Source: Candidatus Acidulidesulfobacter diazotrophicus
GTDB lineage: Bacteria > SZUA-79 > Acidulodesulfobacterales > Acidulodesulfobacteraceae
DNA: 33,796 bases
Direction: 5' to 3'
Assembly: GCA_004195025.1 (NCBI GenBank)
Contig: SGBB01000023.1
Coordinates: 1 to 33,796, forward strand
In this document: one piece after another, positions 1 through 7,643 of the stretch
How the letters are laid out: each line of letters opens with the position of its first letter
Position numbering within the stretch: the stretch's first letter is position 1
Made by a program: the position numbers and the translations under genes
The notes under the pieces: generated by a model
What the model was told of the DNA's origin: nothing
Databases searched by the model: none
The model's input: only the letters and a program-made list of their open reading frames with translations

Positions 1-1
1 T

Positions 2-175
2 AAAGTTATTGATTTTATAAATAATTTTAATAATTTAGATTCAACCGGCGGTGTTAGTCAAAATTTTTATAAATCATTTAAAATCGGAAATATAATTAAA
101 TGTTTTGATCTCGACGTTTTAATCGCAAGCTCAGTAGGGAATAAGCAAATAAATAAATCTGGCACCTTTAATTAA
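2..175 (+). pseudogene. C-terminal end of an unidentified gene, possibly truncated by a repeat
   Basis: Reading frame 2 is open from the window edge to a TAA at 173-175 and encodes 57 residues. I do not recognise the family. The last residues (about QINKSGTFN) and the stop lie inside the dispersed repeat at 145-174, so the original gene may have been cut short when the repeat arrived. No start is visible because the frame runs off the left edge. It could also be chance open frame; the low confidence reflects that. Confidence 0.3.
145..174 (+). repeat. Dispersed repeat, copy 1
   Basis: The 26 bases at 145-170 recur at 886-911 in the same orientation with two mismatches. The 20 bases at 151-170 (aaataaatctggcaccttta) recur exactly, as the reverse complement, at 12154-12173. 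This copy supplies the stop of the left-edge reading frame and lies just downstream of the brnTA pair. Confidence 0.75.
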
Positions 176-210
176 ATATAATTAATAAATTTCTCCCGTT
201 TATGCAAATA

Positions 211-468
211 CTATCTTGCGCCTTTTTCCTGCTTTATTCTTTCATAAAGCCAGATTTTAACCAACGCACCCCTATCTACTCCTATTTTCATTCTTATGTC
301 GTCTATTTCACGAACTAAAGACTCCGATATGTCTATTGTAAGGCGGACTTTTTTGCCTCCGCGCTTTATAGCGGCCTTAGAAATATCGATAAGGTCGGTA
401 ACGTCTTCTCCTTCGTCGAAACGACGGTCGAATTCTTCCGCGGTTTTAGCTAAAATATTTTTCTTCAT
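211..468 (-). CDS. brnA: BrnA-like/CopG-family antitoxin
   Basis: An 85-residue protein that would bind and neutralise the BrnT toxin encoded just upstream and repress the shared promoter. The second half (about residues 40-80, VRLTIDISESLVREIDDIR and onward) looks like a ribbon-helix-helix DNA-binding fold: a short beta strand followed by two helices, with GVDRGALVKIWLYERI as the second helix region. The N-terminal half is charged and probably contacts the toxin. The start at 468 has a GAGGT Shine-Dalgarno about 8 bases upstream. The gene overlaps the 3' end of brnT by 23 bases, the usual toxin-first order of brnTA operons. The assignment rests on the RHH pattern plus the BrnT partner; the exact antitoxin subfamily (BrnA or general CopG) is uncertain. 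Confidence 0.85.
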   Translation of the reverse strand: MKKNILAKTAEEFDRRFDEGEDVTDLIDISKAAIKRGGKKVRLTIDISESLVREIDDIRMKIGVDRGALVKIWLYERIKQEKGAR

Positions 469-718
469 ATAATTTTACCTCTTTTTTTCTTGAACGTCTT
501 GCCGAAATAATTCTTATGGCGTCTCCCCTTATTGTAAAAATAACAGTCCATAATTTTCCGTTAAGTTTTCCTATACAGATAAATCTATTTTCTATAGGAT
601 ATGGGGCGATAATTTCAATACGGTTTTCATCTAAAAATATATTTTTTGCAGTTTCAAAATCGATACCATGCTTACTTTTATTTGAATTGCTTTTAGACTC
701 GTCCCATTCGAAATTCAT
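446..718 (-). CDS. brnT: BrnT-family ribonuclease toxin
   Basis: A 90-residue protein with the BrnT pattern: FEWDESK at residues 3-9, KHGIDF at 16-21, a central ENRFICIG, and the C-terminal strand IRIISARRS at 68-76. BrnT proteins are RelE-fold ribonucleases that block translation when not bound by BrnA. Length matches the family. I start at ATG 718 because family members begin with M-x-F-E-W-D; an in-frame ATG at 745 would add nine atypical residues, and neither has a strong Shine-Dalgarno. It is the first gene of a two-gene operon with the antitoxin. The pair sits between two direct copies of a 26-bp repeat, next to a transposase remnant, so it is probably a mobile or acquired module unrelated to glycan synthesis. 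Confidence 0.9.
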   Translation of the reverse strand: MNFEWDESKSNSNKSKHGIDFETAKNIFLDENRIEIIAPYPIENRFICIGKLNGKLWTVIFTIRGDAIRIISARRSRKKEVKLYEEKYFS

Positions 719-885
719 AGTATCATTTTTACATATTTTATACAAATATGCAACAATATCTGATTATAAAAAATTGCTCCTAAAAATTGCTCCTGATTTA
801 TTTACTATTAGAAAATGAACAAATAAAGGCAAAGCATGTTTGGCACGGGCAGGAGCGGTTTGTCCGCAAACTCAATTGGCAGTTA

Positions 886-913
886 GCAAATAAATAAATC
901 TGACCCCTTTATT
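886..913 (+). repeat. Dispersed repeat, copy 2
   Basis: Matches copy 1 (145-170) over 26 bases with two mismatches and in the same orientation. It ends about 15 bases from the stop of the truncated transposase at 927, and a small hairpin (GTTTG...CAAAC, about 857-870) precedes it. Copies 1 and 2 bracket brnTA as direct repeats. Confidence 0.7.
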
Positions 914-926
914 TCTTTATTTTCCT

Positions 927-1079
927 TTATTCTCTTTTAGGTCTCGCAAGATATTTATCCGCAAGTTCCGTTAAACCCATAGCACGGTTATATTCTGCAA
1001 AAATAGACAGTCCCGCTTTAGAAGTTAATTTATCTTCGGTCATTTCTAACTTGAAAGGAAATATTTTTTGTTGTATCAT
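927..1079 (-). pseudogene. IS1380-like transposase, N-terminal remnant
   Basis: A 50-codon reading frame starting ATG at 1079. It encodes FPFKLEMTEDKLTSKAGLSI and then AEYNRAMGLTELADKYLARP, which resembles the first residues of IS1380-family (DDE group 1) transposases. Full-length members exceed 400 residues. Here the frame stops at 927-929, immediately after the conserved KYL-x-RP segment, so the DDE catalytic core is missing and the protein cannot transpose. The break lies next to repeat copy 2, which suggests that the deletion and the repeat are connected. Family assignment is from pattern memory over a short stretch; a different DDE family is possible. Confidence 0.6.
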
Positions 1080-1086
1080 TATTAAT

Positions 1087-1180
1087 AACCCCTTATTTTT
1101 TTTCTATAGTTTGTGAAACCTTTTTGGTTGGAGATTTCAGTGATTATTATATCACGTAAGCATAGAAAAAATAAGGGGTT
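1087..1180. repeat. Inverted repeat upstream of the transposase remnant
   Basis: The left arm 1087-1106 (AACCCCTTATTTTTTTTCTA) and the right arm 1163-1180 (TAGAAAAAATAAGGGGTT) are inverted copies differing by two T residues, separated by 56 bases. The position, just 5' of the transposase start, fits a terminal or subterminal repeat of the insertion sequence. The right arm followed by T-rich sequence (1179-1196) could also act as a rho-independent terminator for plus-strand transcripts, although the loop is long. Confidence 0.55.
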
Positions 1181-1254
1181 TTTTATTATTTTTTTGTATA
1201 TTATACAGTTCTAAATCGGGATTAGGGGTTATATAAAACAGGGGGTGAATTTTA

Positions 1255-1283
1255 TTGACAAAGCTGGGGTAATATTGTATATT
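1255..1283 (+). promoter_or_regulatory. Sigma70-type promoter of the glycan operon
   Basis: A perfect -35 box TTGACA at 1255-1260 is followed by a 17-base spacer and the -10 box TATATT at 1278-1283 (five of six consensus positions). Transcription should start near 1290, leaving a leader of about 124 bases before wzz. This is the best promoter match I found and it points into the plus-strand glycan genes. The wider stretch 1080-1413 has no gene and holds only the IS inverted repeat, this promoter and the leader. Confidence 0.7.
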
Positions 1284-1327
1284 TATTATCGAATATTTAA
1301 TATGTAGTAAATAAATAGAATGTTATG

Positions 1328-1363
1328 CGCTTTATCGATATATTGCGTAAACGGCATAAAGCG
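1328..1363 (+). other. Leader hairpin before wzz
   Basis: Within the untranslated leader, CGCTTTAT (1328-1335) pairs with ATAAAGCG (1356-1363) as a perfect 8-bp stem with a 20-base loop. No T-run follows, so it is not an intrinsic terminator. It could stabilise the mRNA or be regulatory. I saw no JUMPStart/ops element in the leader. Confidence 0.35.
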
Positions 1364-1413
1364 TAAATTACCAAGTAGCTTAAATAGAGACGAAAAATAA
1401 ATGGAGAAGTGCA

Positions 1414-2370
1414 GTGGAAGAATCCGAAAAAGAGAAAGATAAAGAGGCAGCGAAAGAATCGGAAAAAACTTACGTTTCGGACGACGACGAAATCGACCTT
1501 TATGAACTTGGAATGGTTTTGGCAAGAAGGTGGAAGTTGATTATCGGCATATTCGTAGCCGCCCTCATAATCTCCGCCGCCGTATCGCTTTTTCTGCTGA
1601 AGCCGGTTTATAAATCTTCAATGCTTATTAAAAGCAATGCTGATGCAATTAATAATATAAAGTCATATCAGCCTTCAATATTATTAAACAATCCTAATGC
1701 GAACCAAAATATCAAAACATATCAGGAATTTCAGATTCTTACACAATATATCAATGATATCAATTCTAACCTTTCAAGCGGCAATTACGCTTTAATTTCC
1801 AAACAGTTCGGCATTCCGGTAAACTATGTTAAACATTTAAATTCTCTGTCCGTCAGGCAGGTTAAAAACTCAGGTTTGATTTCGGTTACAATATACGTTC
1901 ATAAAACTAAAGGATTTAAATCTACAGCGAAAGGTATATTAAAAGGAATTAACGATTCTAAATATTTTACTGCTCTCAGTCTTAAAAACAAAAAATATCT
2001 GCTCTATAAAAAAGCTCTATTAATTAAAGAATTAGATAAAATGAATTATATAATGGATAATTTGAATATGCTTGTTAAAGGTACGGGAGAAAATGGAAAA
2101 CTTCTGTCTATTTATGTTCATCCGAAGTCTTTTTTACTAGAGGTTGGTGCTTTAAAAACCGAAATTTATAAAGTAGATTACGACTTAAAGCACCGTTTGT
2201 ATTTGCCGTTCAGCTTAGTTTCCGAGCCCTTAGCTCCGAGAGTGCCGTTTAAACCCAATAAAAAGCTCATCGTAGCCGTATCCGGAATTTCGGCATTGTT
2301 TTTTGGTATTTTTCTTGCGTTTTTTATTGAATTTATTGAAAAGAACAAAAACAGGCATAATAATAAATAA
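1414..2370 (+). CDS. wzz: Wzz-type polysaccharide chain-length determinant
   Basis: A 318-residue inner-membrane protein with the polysaccharide co-polymerase layout. It has an acidic, lysine-rich cytoplasmic N-terminus (1-38), a first membrane helix at about 41-62, a long periplasmic domain, then a Pro-rich PRVPFKP segment (about 275-281) leading into a second helix at about 285-306 and a basic tail. It has no C-terminal tyrosine-kinase domain, so it resembles O-antigen Wzz more than the Wzc proteins of capsule systems. It should set the length of chains made by the Wzy-like polymerase of this locus. The start is GTG 1414 with GGAG at 1403-1406; the ATG at 1401 is out of frame and soon stops. 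It is the first gene behind the 1255 promoter, with 70 bases before gmd. Confidence 0.85.
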   Translation: MEESEKEKDKEAAKESEKTYVSDDDEIDLYELGMVLARRWKLIIGIFVAALIISAAVSLFLLKPVYKSSMLIKSNADAINNIKSYQPSILLNNPNANQNIKTYQEFQILTQYINDINSNLSSGNYALISKQFGIPVNYVKHLNSLSVRQVKNSGLISVTIYVHKTKGFKSTAKGILKGINDSKYFTALSLKNKKYLLYKKALLIKELDKMNYIMDNLNMLVKGTGENGKLLSIYVHPKSFLLEVGALKTEIYKVDYDLKHRLYLPFSLVSEPLAPRVPFKPNKKLIVAVSGISALFFGIFLAFFIEFIEKNKNRHNNK

Positions 2371-2428
2371 TATAATAAATAATTATATCAATTATTAATT
2401 AATTAATTCATAATCTTATCGTATTTTT

Positions 2429-2434
2429 GGAGGT
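2429..2434 (+). promoter_or_regulatory. Ribosome binding site deciding the TTG start of gmd
   Basis: GGAGGT at 2429-2434 lies six bases before TTG 2441. The protein's nucleotide-binding motif begins at residue 6, so no later start is possible. Confidence 0.8.
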
Positions 2435-2440
2435 TTAAGT

Positions 2441-3595
2441 TTGCAGAAAGCTCTTATTACAGGCATAACGGGTCAGGACGGCTCGTATCTTGCGGAGTAC
2501 CTTTTGTCCAAAGGCTACGAAGTCCACGGGATAATAAGAAGGGCGTCGGCCTTTAACACCCACAGGATAGACCACCTTTACGTTGACCCGCACGATAAAA
2601 ACGCGCGCCTCTTTCTGCATTACGGCGATATATCTGATTCGTCCCGTCTCGCCAATCTTCTTTACGGCATTAATCCCGACGAGATATACCACTTAGCCGC
2701 CCAGAGCCATGTGCGCGTCGCTTTCGACATACCGGAATATACGGCCGACGTTACAGGACTCGGAACGGTGCGCCTTCTCGAAGCGGTAAGAACTACCGGC
2801 GTTAAGTCTAAAATTTATAACGCCGCTACTTCGGAACTCTTTGGCTCTACTCCTCCGCCTCAGAACGAGACTTCCACGTTTTATCCCAGAAGCCCCTATG
2901 CCGCTGCCAAGCTTTACTCCTACTGGATAACTGTTAATTACAGGGAAGCATATAACATCTTTGCCTGTAACGGAATACTATTTAACCATGAAAGCCCGCG
3001 CAGGGGAGAGACCTTTGTAACGAGAAAAATAACTATGGCTTTAGCCAATATACTGACCGGAAATCAGAAAAAAATATACCTTGGCAACTTAAACGCAAAA
3101 AGAGACTGGGGCTTTGCTCCGGAATATACCGAGATGATGCACCTCATTCTTTCGCAGGACAAGCCTTCGGATTACGCCGTAGGAACCGGCGATAGTCATA
3201 CCGTCCGTGATTTCTTAAACACCGCCTTTAATTATGCGGGTATTGAGATTGAATGGCAGGGCGCAGGCATAGACGAAAAAGGAATAATAAAAAGTTTCGA
3301 CAAGAAATACAATGCCGTTTTAAAAGCCGGCGAAACCGTTATAGAAGTTGACCCGAAGTATTTTCGTCCTACCGAGGTCGAGTTTTTGCAGGCAGATATT
3401 TCTAAAGCTATTAAAGAACTTAACTGGTCTCCGAAGGTAACATTTACGGAACTTGTCAAGATTATGGTTGACTACGATATGAAGCTTAAAGATATTGCTC
3501 CCAAAGGCGAAGGCATAGAAGTTTCACGCCTTAAAGGCTTTAATTATACTAACCACGACTATTCTTTCCACGAGAAGCTCAGAGAAGGTTGCTGA
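2441..3595 (+). CDS. gmd: GDP-mannose 4,6-dehydratase
   Basis: A 384-residue cytoplasmic short-chain dehydrogenase that converts GDP-D-mannose to GDP-4-keto-6-deoxy-D-mannose using bound NADP. The Rossmann motif GITGQDG is at 8-14. The active-site set Thr130/Glu132 (AATSELFG) and Tyr153/Lys157 (SPYAAAK) lines up with the known Gmd residues. [20 protein letters not shown] (178-197) is a Gmd hallmark. It is slightly longer than common forms (about 345-373 residues) because of a loop around residues 265-305. The TTG start is set by GGAGGT. Its stop overlaps the fcl start by one base (TGATG), so the two are translationally coupled. Its product can feed both Fcl and the aminotransferase at 8068. 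Base composition is clearly less AT-rich than the cassette from 7.5 kb on. Confidence 0.97.
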   Translation: MQKALITGITGQDGSYLAEYLLSKGYEVHGIIRRASAFNTHRIDHLYVDPHDKNARLFLHYGDISDSSRLANLLYGINPDEIYHLAAQSHVRVAFDIPEYTADVTGLGTVRLLEAVRTTGVKSKIYNAATSELFGSTPPPQNETSTFYPRSPYAAAKLYSYWITVNYREAYNIFACNGILFNHESPRRGETFVTRKITMALANILTGNQKKIYLGNLNAKRDWGFAPEYTEMMHLILSQDKPSDYAVGTGDSHTVRDFLNTAFNYAGIEIEWQGAGIDEKGIIKSFDKKYNAVLKAGETVIEVDPKYFRPTEVEFLQADISKAIKELNWSPKVTFTELVKIMVDYDMKLKDIAPKGEGIEVSRLKGFNYTNHDYSFHEKLREGC

Positions 3596-4653
3596 TGGAT
3601 AGAAATTTCAAAGTATATTTAGCGGGACATACCGGTTTAGTCGGTTCTTCTATTCTTAGGAAACTTACCCAAGACGGTTTTAATAATCTTATATATAAAA
3701 GAAGCAGTGAGCTTGACCTAAGAAGGCAGAAGAATACCGAAGAATTCTTTTTTTCCGAAAAACCGGACTACGTCTTTCTATCCGCCGCCAAAGCCGGAGG
3801 CATACTAGCCAACAGCACTTACTCCGCCGAGTTTATCTACAACAACCTATCCATCGCCATAAACGTCATACATTCTGCTTACAAATCCGGAGTTAAAAAA
3901 CTTCTTAACTTAGGCTCTTCCTGCATATACCCCAAGCTTGCTCCCCAGCCCATGAAAGAAGAATACCTTTTATCCGGCAGTCTCGAACCTACCAACGAGG
4001 CTTATGCCGTCGCCAAGATATCGGCCATTAAACTATGCAGGTATTACAACGAGCAGTACGGCACTAACTTTATCTCCGTTATGCCCACAAACCTTTACGG
4101 ACCCAACGACAATTTTAACCTCGAAACCGCCCACGTCATACCGGCGCTTTTAAGGAAGTTTCATCTCGGAAAACTTCTTCAAAAAAAAGATTTTGAACTT
4201 ATAATAAAAGATATTAAAACCCGCCCTTTAGGCTTCAACTTAGATAATGAAATAAATCTTGAAGACGAAAAATCCATTGAGCATATTTTAAATAAAGCAG
4301 GCATATTTAAAGACCATATCCTTCTTTGGGGAACGGGAGAGGTTTACAGGGAGTTTCTTTACGTTGACGATTTATCGGACGCCTGTTTGTTTCTTATGAA
4401 CAATTACGATTATAAAGACATAGGGGAGCTTATCAATATAGGAACCGGCGAAGATATTAAACTTAAAGACTTAGCGCTTGTGATTAAGGATGTAACCGGA
4501 TACGAAGGCGGCATAAAGCACGATACCTCTAAACCGGACGGCACGCCGAGAAAGCTCTTGGACGTCGGCAGATTAAAGGCGCTTGGGTGGGAGGCGAAAA
4601 TCTACTTAAACGAAGGGATAAGGAAGTCATATGATTGGTATAAATCAAATTAA
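3595..4653 (+). CDS. fcl: GDP-L-fucose synthase
   Basis: A 352-residue bifunctional epimerase/reductase that makes GDP-L-fucose from Gmd's product with NADPH. The Rossmann motif GHTGLVG is at 11-17. The catalytic residues are visible in family context: Ser108 and Cys110 in LGSSCIYPK, Tyr137 and Lys141 in YAVAK, and His180 in the AHVIPAL motif. EFLYVDDL follows. I chose ATG 3595, which overlaps the gmd stop and has AGAAGG at 3583-3588; an in-frame TTG at 3589 would add two residues. The protein is about 30 residues longer than the classical 321-residue enzyme because of an insertion at about 196-243, between LLRKFH and LLWGTG, which I recall from other bacterial Fcl proteins. It overlaps cysC by 23 bases. 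Confidence 0.95.
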   Translation: MDRNFKVYLAGHTGLVGSSILRKLTQDGFNNLIYKRSSELDLRRQKNTEEFFFSEKPDYVFLSAAKAGGILANSTYSAEFIYNNLSIAINVIHSAYKSGVKKLLNLGSSCIYPKLAPQPMKEEYLLSGSLEPTNEAYAVAKISAIKLCRYYNEQYGTNFISVMPTNLYGPNDNFNLETAHVIPALLRKFHLGKLLQKKDFELIIKDIKTRPLGFNLDNEINLEDEKSIEHILNKAGIFKDHILLWGTGEVYREFLYVDDLSDACLFLMNNYDYKDIGELINIGTGEDIKLKDLALVIKDVTGYEGGIKHDTSKPDGTPRKLLDVGRLKALGWEAKIYLNEGIRKSYDWYKSN

Positions 4654-5266
4654 TACTAAATCCGCAGACATCGTATGGCAGAAGACGGATATAGGTAAAG
4701 CAGAAAGGTGCATAGTAAAAAATCATAAGCCGTGCGTCATATGGTTTACCGGCCTTAACTGTTCCGGCAAATCTACCATAGCTAACGCATTGGAACTCAG
4801 GTTAAATAAACTTAACTATCATACGTATCTTTTAGACGGTGACAATATCAGGCACGGTTTAAATAAAGACTTGGGGTTTAGTCCAAAAGACAGAACCGAG
4901 AATATGAGAAGGGTCGGAGAAGTCGCAAAACTATTCGTAGATGCGGGCATTATAACCCTTTGCGCATTTATTTCTCCTTTCAAAGATACCAGAAAAGCAA
5001 TCAGGAATTTATTTGAAAAAGAAGAATTTATCGAGGTTTACGTCGATACACCTTTAGAAGTTTGCAAGCAAAGAGACGTTAAGGGGCATTATAAAAAAGC
5101 TCTTCTTGGAGAAATCAAAGGATTTACCGGAATAGATTCGCCTTACGAGCCGCCGGAAAATCCAGAAATCGAAATTAAAACGGCAGAATGCCGCATTGAC
5201 GATGCCGTCGATAAAATATTGACTTATTTAAAAGAAAGGGAAGTTATTAACAACTGTACTCTATAA
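4631..5266 (+). CDS. cysC: Adenylylsulfate (APS) kinase
   Basis: A 211-residue kinase that phosphorylates APS to PAPS, the universal sulfate donor. The P-loop GLNCSGKST is at 41-49, where most homologues have GLSGSGKST or GLSGAGKST. DGDNIRHGLNKDLGF (69-83) and DRTENMRR (87-94) bind APS, and ISPF is at 114-117. The C-terminal pattern GFTGIDSPYEPPENPE (164-179) is diagnostic. It has no fused ATP-sulfurylase domain, and no sat or cysDN gene is in the window, so APS must come from elsewhere. The gene overlaps the end of fcl by 23 bases and has AGGAAG at 4621-4626. Its place between fucose synthesis and cysQ, in an operon with a sulfotransferase, argues that the PAPS serves glycan sulfation rather than assimilation. 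Confidence 0.95.
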   Translation: MIGINQINTKSADIVWQKTDIGKAERCIVKNHKPCVIWFTGLNCSGKSTIANALELRLNKLNYHTYLLDGDNIRHGLNKDLGFSPKDRTENMRRVGEVAKLFVDAGIITLCAFISPFKDTRKAIRNLFEKEEFIEVYVDTPLEVCKQRDVKGHYKKALLGEIKGFTGIDSPYEPPENPEIEIKTAECRIDDAVDKILTYLKEREVINNCTL

Positions 5267-5294
5267 ATTATCATAACTTATTTCACTTTACAAA

Positions 5295-6095
5295 ATGAAT
5301 ATTAAAATCCATGATATTATAAACATTGCCGTAAAAGCGGGCGACGCTATTATGGAAATATACAAAAAGGATTTTAGCGTAGTTTACAAAAACGATAATT
5401 CGCCTTTAACGGAAGCTGATAAAAAATCTAACGACATAATATGCTCCCGATTAAAAGAAACATATCCTGAGATACCCATTATTTCCGAAGAAAATAAAGA
5501 AGTACCTTATGATACCAGAAAAAGCTGGGAATATTACTGGCTGATAGACCCGCTTGACGGCACAAAGGAATTCATTAAAAAAAATGGAGAATTTTCGGTA
5601 AATATAGCTTTAATTAAAAAAAATAGACCTATAATAAGCGTAATATATGCCCCTGCGCTAAATTTATTGTATTATGCCGAAGAAGGAAATGGCGCTTTTA
5701 AAATAGACGATAAAGGCCAAAAATATAAGTTGCCGCTATATGATAATAAATCTGAAAACTTAATTAAGGTAGTCTCAAGCAAATCTCATTCTAATGTTGA
5801 AACGGAAAGATTTATAGATAATCTGCGCAATCATTATAAAAATGTCGAATTGCTTTCAAAAGGCAGTTCTTTAAAGATTTGTCTTGTAGCGGAAGGTATT
5901 GCGGATATTTATCCGAGACTTGGTCAGACTATGGAGTGGGATATAGCCGCAGGTGATATTATAGCTTCAGAAGCCGGCAAGAAATTGTATAAGTATGAAG
6001 ACGGAAAAATTGAAGACCGCTTTACATATAACAAAGAAAATTTAGTTAATAGCTGGTTTGTGGTTAAAGATAAAGATTTAACAATATATTATTAG
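5295..6095 (+). CDS. cysQ: 3'(2'),5'-bisphosphate nucleotidase (PAP phosphatase)
   Basis: A 266-residue Mg-dependent phosphatase of the inositol-monophosphatase superfamily. Metal ligands are visible as Glu65-Glu66 (SEEN), the signature DPLDGTKEF at 85-93 and EWDIAAGD at 214-221; TEADKKSND (39-47) is the CysQ N-terminal motif. CysQ hydrolyses 3'-phosphoadenosine 5'-phosphate, the inhibitory by-product of PAPS-dependent sulfotransferases. It follows cysC by 28 bases, and its length is typical. The DPLDGTKEF form favours CysQ over inositol monophosphatase. Together with cysC and the sulfotransferase at 11235 it completes a sulfation cycle. Confidence 0.92.
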   Translation: MNIKIHDIINIAVKAGDAIMEIYKKDFSVVYKNDNSPLTEADKKSNDIICSRLKETYPEIPIISEENKEVPYDTRKSWEYYWLIDPLDGTKEFIKKNGEFSVNIALIKKNRPIISVIYAPALNLLYYAEEGNGAFKIDDKGQKYKLPLYDNKSENLIKVVSSKSHSNVETERFIDNLRNHYKNVELLSKGSSLKICLVAEGIADIYPRLGQTMEWDIAAGDIIASEAGKKLYKYEDGKIEDRFTYNKENLVNSWFVVKDKDLTIYY

Positions 6096-6122
6096 TTAAA
6101 CGTCATACAATATAAATAAAAA

Positions 6123-7508
6123 ATGTTAAAAAAGTTCAAAAATAAAATAAACGGTGATTTACATCTGAAAGAACTTCTTAAAGGTTCCAGCATTTCATTT
6201 GCTTTTAAAATAATAGGAATGGGATTCGGCTATATTTTTACTATTTTATTAACAAGAAATTACGGCACCAAAGTTATGGGAATATATGCATTATCGTTAG
6301 TTGTTTTGCAGGTTGGAACTATCATCGGACGCCTCGGAATGGATACCGCCGTTTTAAGATTTGTTGCAGAATATAATTCACAAAATAAAAAAGATATAGT
6401 TAATGAGATTTATAAAAAGATTATAAAACTTGTCATTCCGATTTCTCTTGCAATCAGCATAGCTATATTCTTTTTATCGCCTTATATATCCCATTATTTT
6501 TTTCATAAGAATTATCTTTCAAATTATTTCAGAATAATCGCTATAGGAATTGTTCCTTACGTTTTATTTATTATAAATTCGGAAAGCCTACGAGGGTTAA
6601 AAAAAATAAAAGAATATGCATTCCTTCAAAATATGGGAATTTCTTTTGTTGCTTCAATAATGTTAGGATTATCGTTATTTATAGTAAAAAATAATTATAT
6701 TCCAGTTACAATTTATATAATATCCATGTTCCTGATGTCGTTATTATCGTTTTTTCTCTGGTTTAAAAAATTTAATCTTAGCTCAAATATAAATATATCC
6801 GAACCTTTAAAATTATCATTAAATCCCGATAATCTATCTTTGGGTAATAAATCACATGAAATTTCTTATAAAAATATTTTATCAATTTCTACGCCTATGC
6901 TTATTTCAGGATCTTTGAGTTTTTTTTTAGGTTTAATAGATATAATTATATTAGGTATATTTAAGACAAGTGCGGAAGTTGGAATTTATAGTGTAGCAAT
7001 TAAGCTTTCTTCGATAGTTGTTTTATCTCTTTTAACAATAAACACAATAGCCGCTCCAAAATTTGCTGAATTTTGGGTTAAAGGCGACAAAAAGGGGTTA
7101 TTGAAAATAGCTCGCCAATCTACTAAAATTGTATTCTGGGTATCGTTTCCTATTTTGCTTTTAATGGTAATTTTTTCTAATTATATACTTGGTTTTTTTG
7201 GGCAAGGGTTTAGAATGGGTGAAATAGCGCTAATAATGTTGACTTTAGGTCAATTTATAAACGCTATTAGCGGTTCGGTTGGATACATACTGGAAATGAC
7301 AGGATTCCAAATTTTTACGCAAAATATTATGATAGCTTCAGTTATTATAAATATTATATTAAATTTATTACTAGTTCCTAAATACGGCATTGACGGTGCG
7401 GCATTTGCAAGCATGATAACTTTAATCTTCTGGAATTTAACAATGGGGGCAAAAGTAAGCAATATTTTAGGTGGTTGGATATTTTATAAACCTTTTTATT
7501 TGCATTAA
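6123..7508 (+). CDS. wzx: Wzx-type polysaccharide flippase (flippase 1)
   Basis: A 461-residue integral membrane protein with about twelve to fourteen hydrophobic segments, resembling the polysaccharide-transport (MOP/PST) superfamily. The N-terminus KGSSISFAFKIIGMGFGYIF, followed by LLTRNYGTKVMGIYALSL, is the usual first-helix pattern of Wzx proteins. The C-terminal half has LVPKYGIDGAAFASM, another common element. It should flip undecaprenyl-linked repeat units across the inner membrane. It follows cysQ by 27 bases and is followed by 135 very AT-rich bases. A second protein of the same type is encoded at 24268. The division of labour between them cannot be read from sequence. Confidence 0.88.
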   Translation: MLKKFKNKINGDLHLKELLKGSSISFAFKIIGMGFGYIFTILLTRNYGTKVMGIYALSLVVLQVGTIIGRLGMDTAVLRFVAEYNSQNKKDIVNEIYKKIIKLVIPISLAISIAIFFLSPYISHYFFHKNYLSNYFRIIAIGIVPYVLFIINSESLRGLKKIKEYAFLQNMGISFVASIMLGLSLFIVKNNYIPVTIYIISMFLMSLLSFFLWFKKFNLSSNINISEPLKLSLNPDNLSLGNKSHEISYKNILSISTPMLISGSLSFFLGLIDIIILGIFKTSAEVGIYSVAIKLSSIVVLSLLTINTIAAPKFAEFWVKGDKKGLLKIARQSTKIVFWVSFPILLLMVIFSNYILGFFGQGFRMGEIALIMLTLGQFINAISGSVGYILEMTGFQIFTQNIMIASVIINIILNLLLVPKYGIDGAAFASMITLIFWNLTMGAKVSNILGGWIFYKPFYLH

Positions 7509-7643
7509 AATTTTTGAAATTTATGTTATATGTTAAATAAATTTATTTTAAAATATAGTAAAAAAAGTTTATTGTTTTGAAATTAATTAATTTTTTAAAT
7601 TTTATTAAATATTTGTAAAATCATTATAAGGACGCTAAATAAA

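Noticed and set aside
516-818. A 100-codon plus-strand reading frame opposite brnT
   Set aside because: It is antisense to brnT, which has a clear family match; the translation has no recognisable motif or Shine-Dalgarno.
1290-1413. Riboswitch or JUMPStart/ops element in the wzz leader
   Set aside because: Only one simple 8-bp hairpin is present, without a recognised aptamer core, and no ops-type GGCGGTAG sequence was seen.
2380-2412. ATTAATTAATTAAT-type repeats before gmd
   Set aside because: Short AT-only palindromes like this are expected by chance in such AT-rich DNA and recur in several gaps without a pattern.
2435-3459. Minus-strand reading frames within gmd
   Set aside because: They are shadows of a well-conserved coding gene whose motifs are all on the plus strand.
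5295-6095. Inositol monophosphatase instead of CysQ
   Set aside because: The DPLDGTKEF form, the EADKKSND block and the position directly after cysC fit PAP phosphatase better.
7577-7608. Promoter before the cupin gene (TTGAAA with a TATTAA-like box)
   Set aside because: The spacer would be 20 bases and the sequence is nearly pure A/T, so the match carries little weight.
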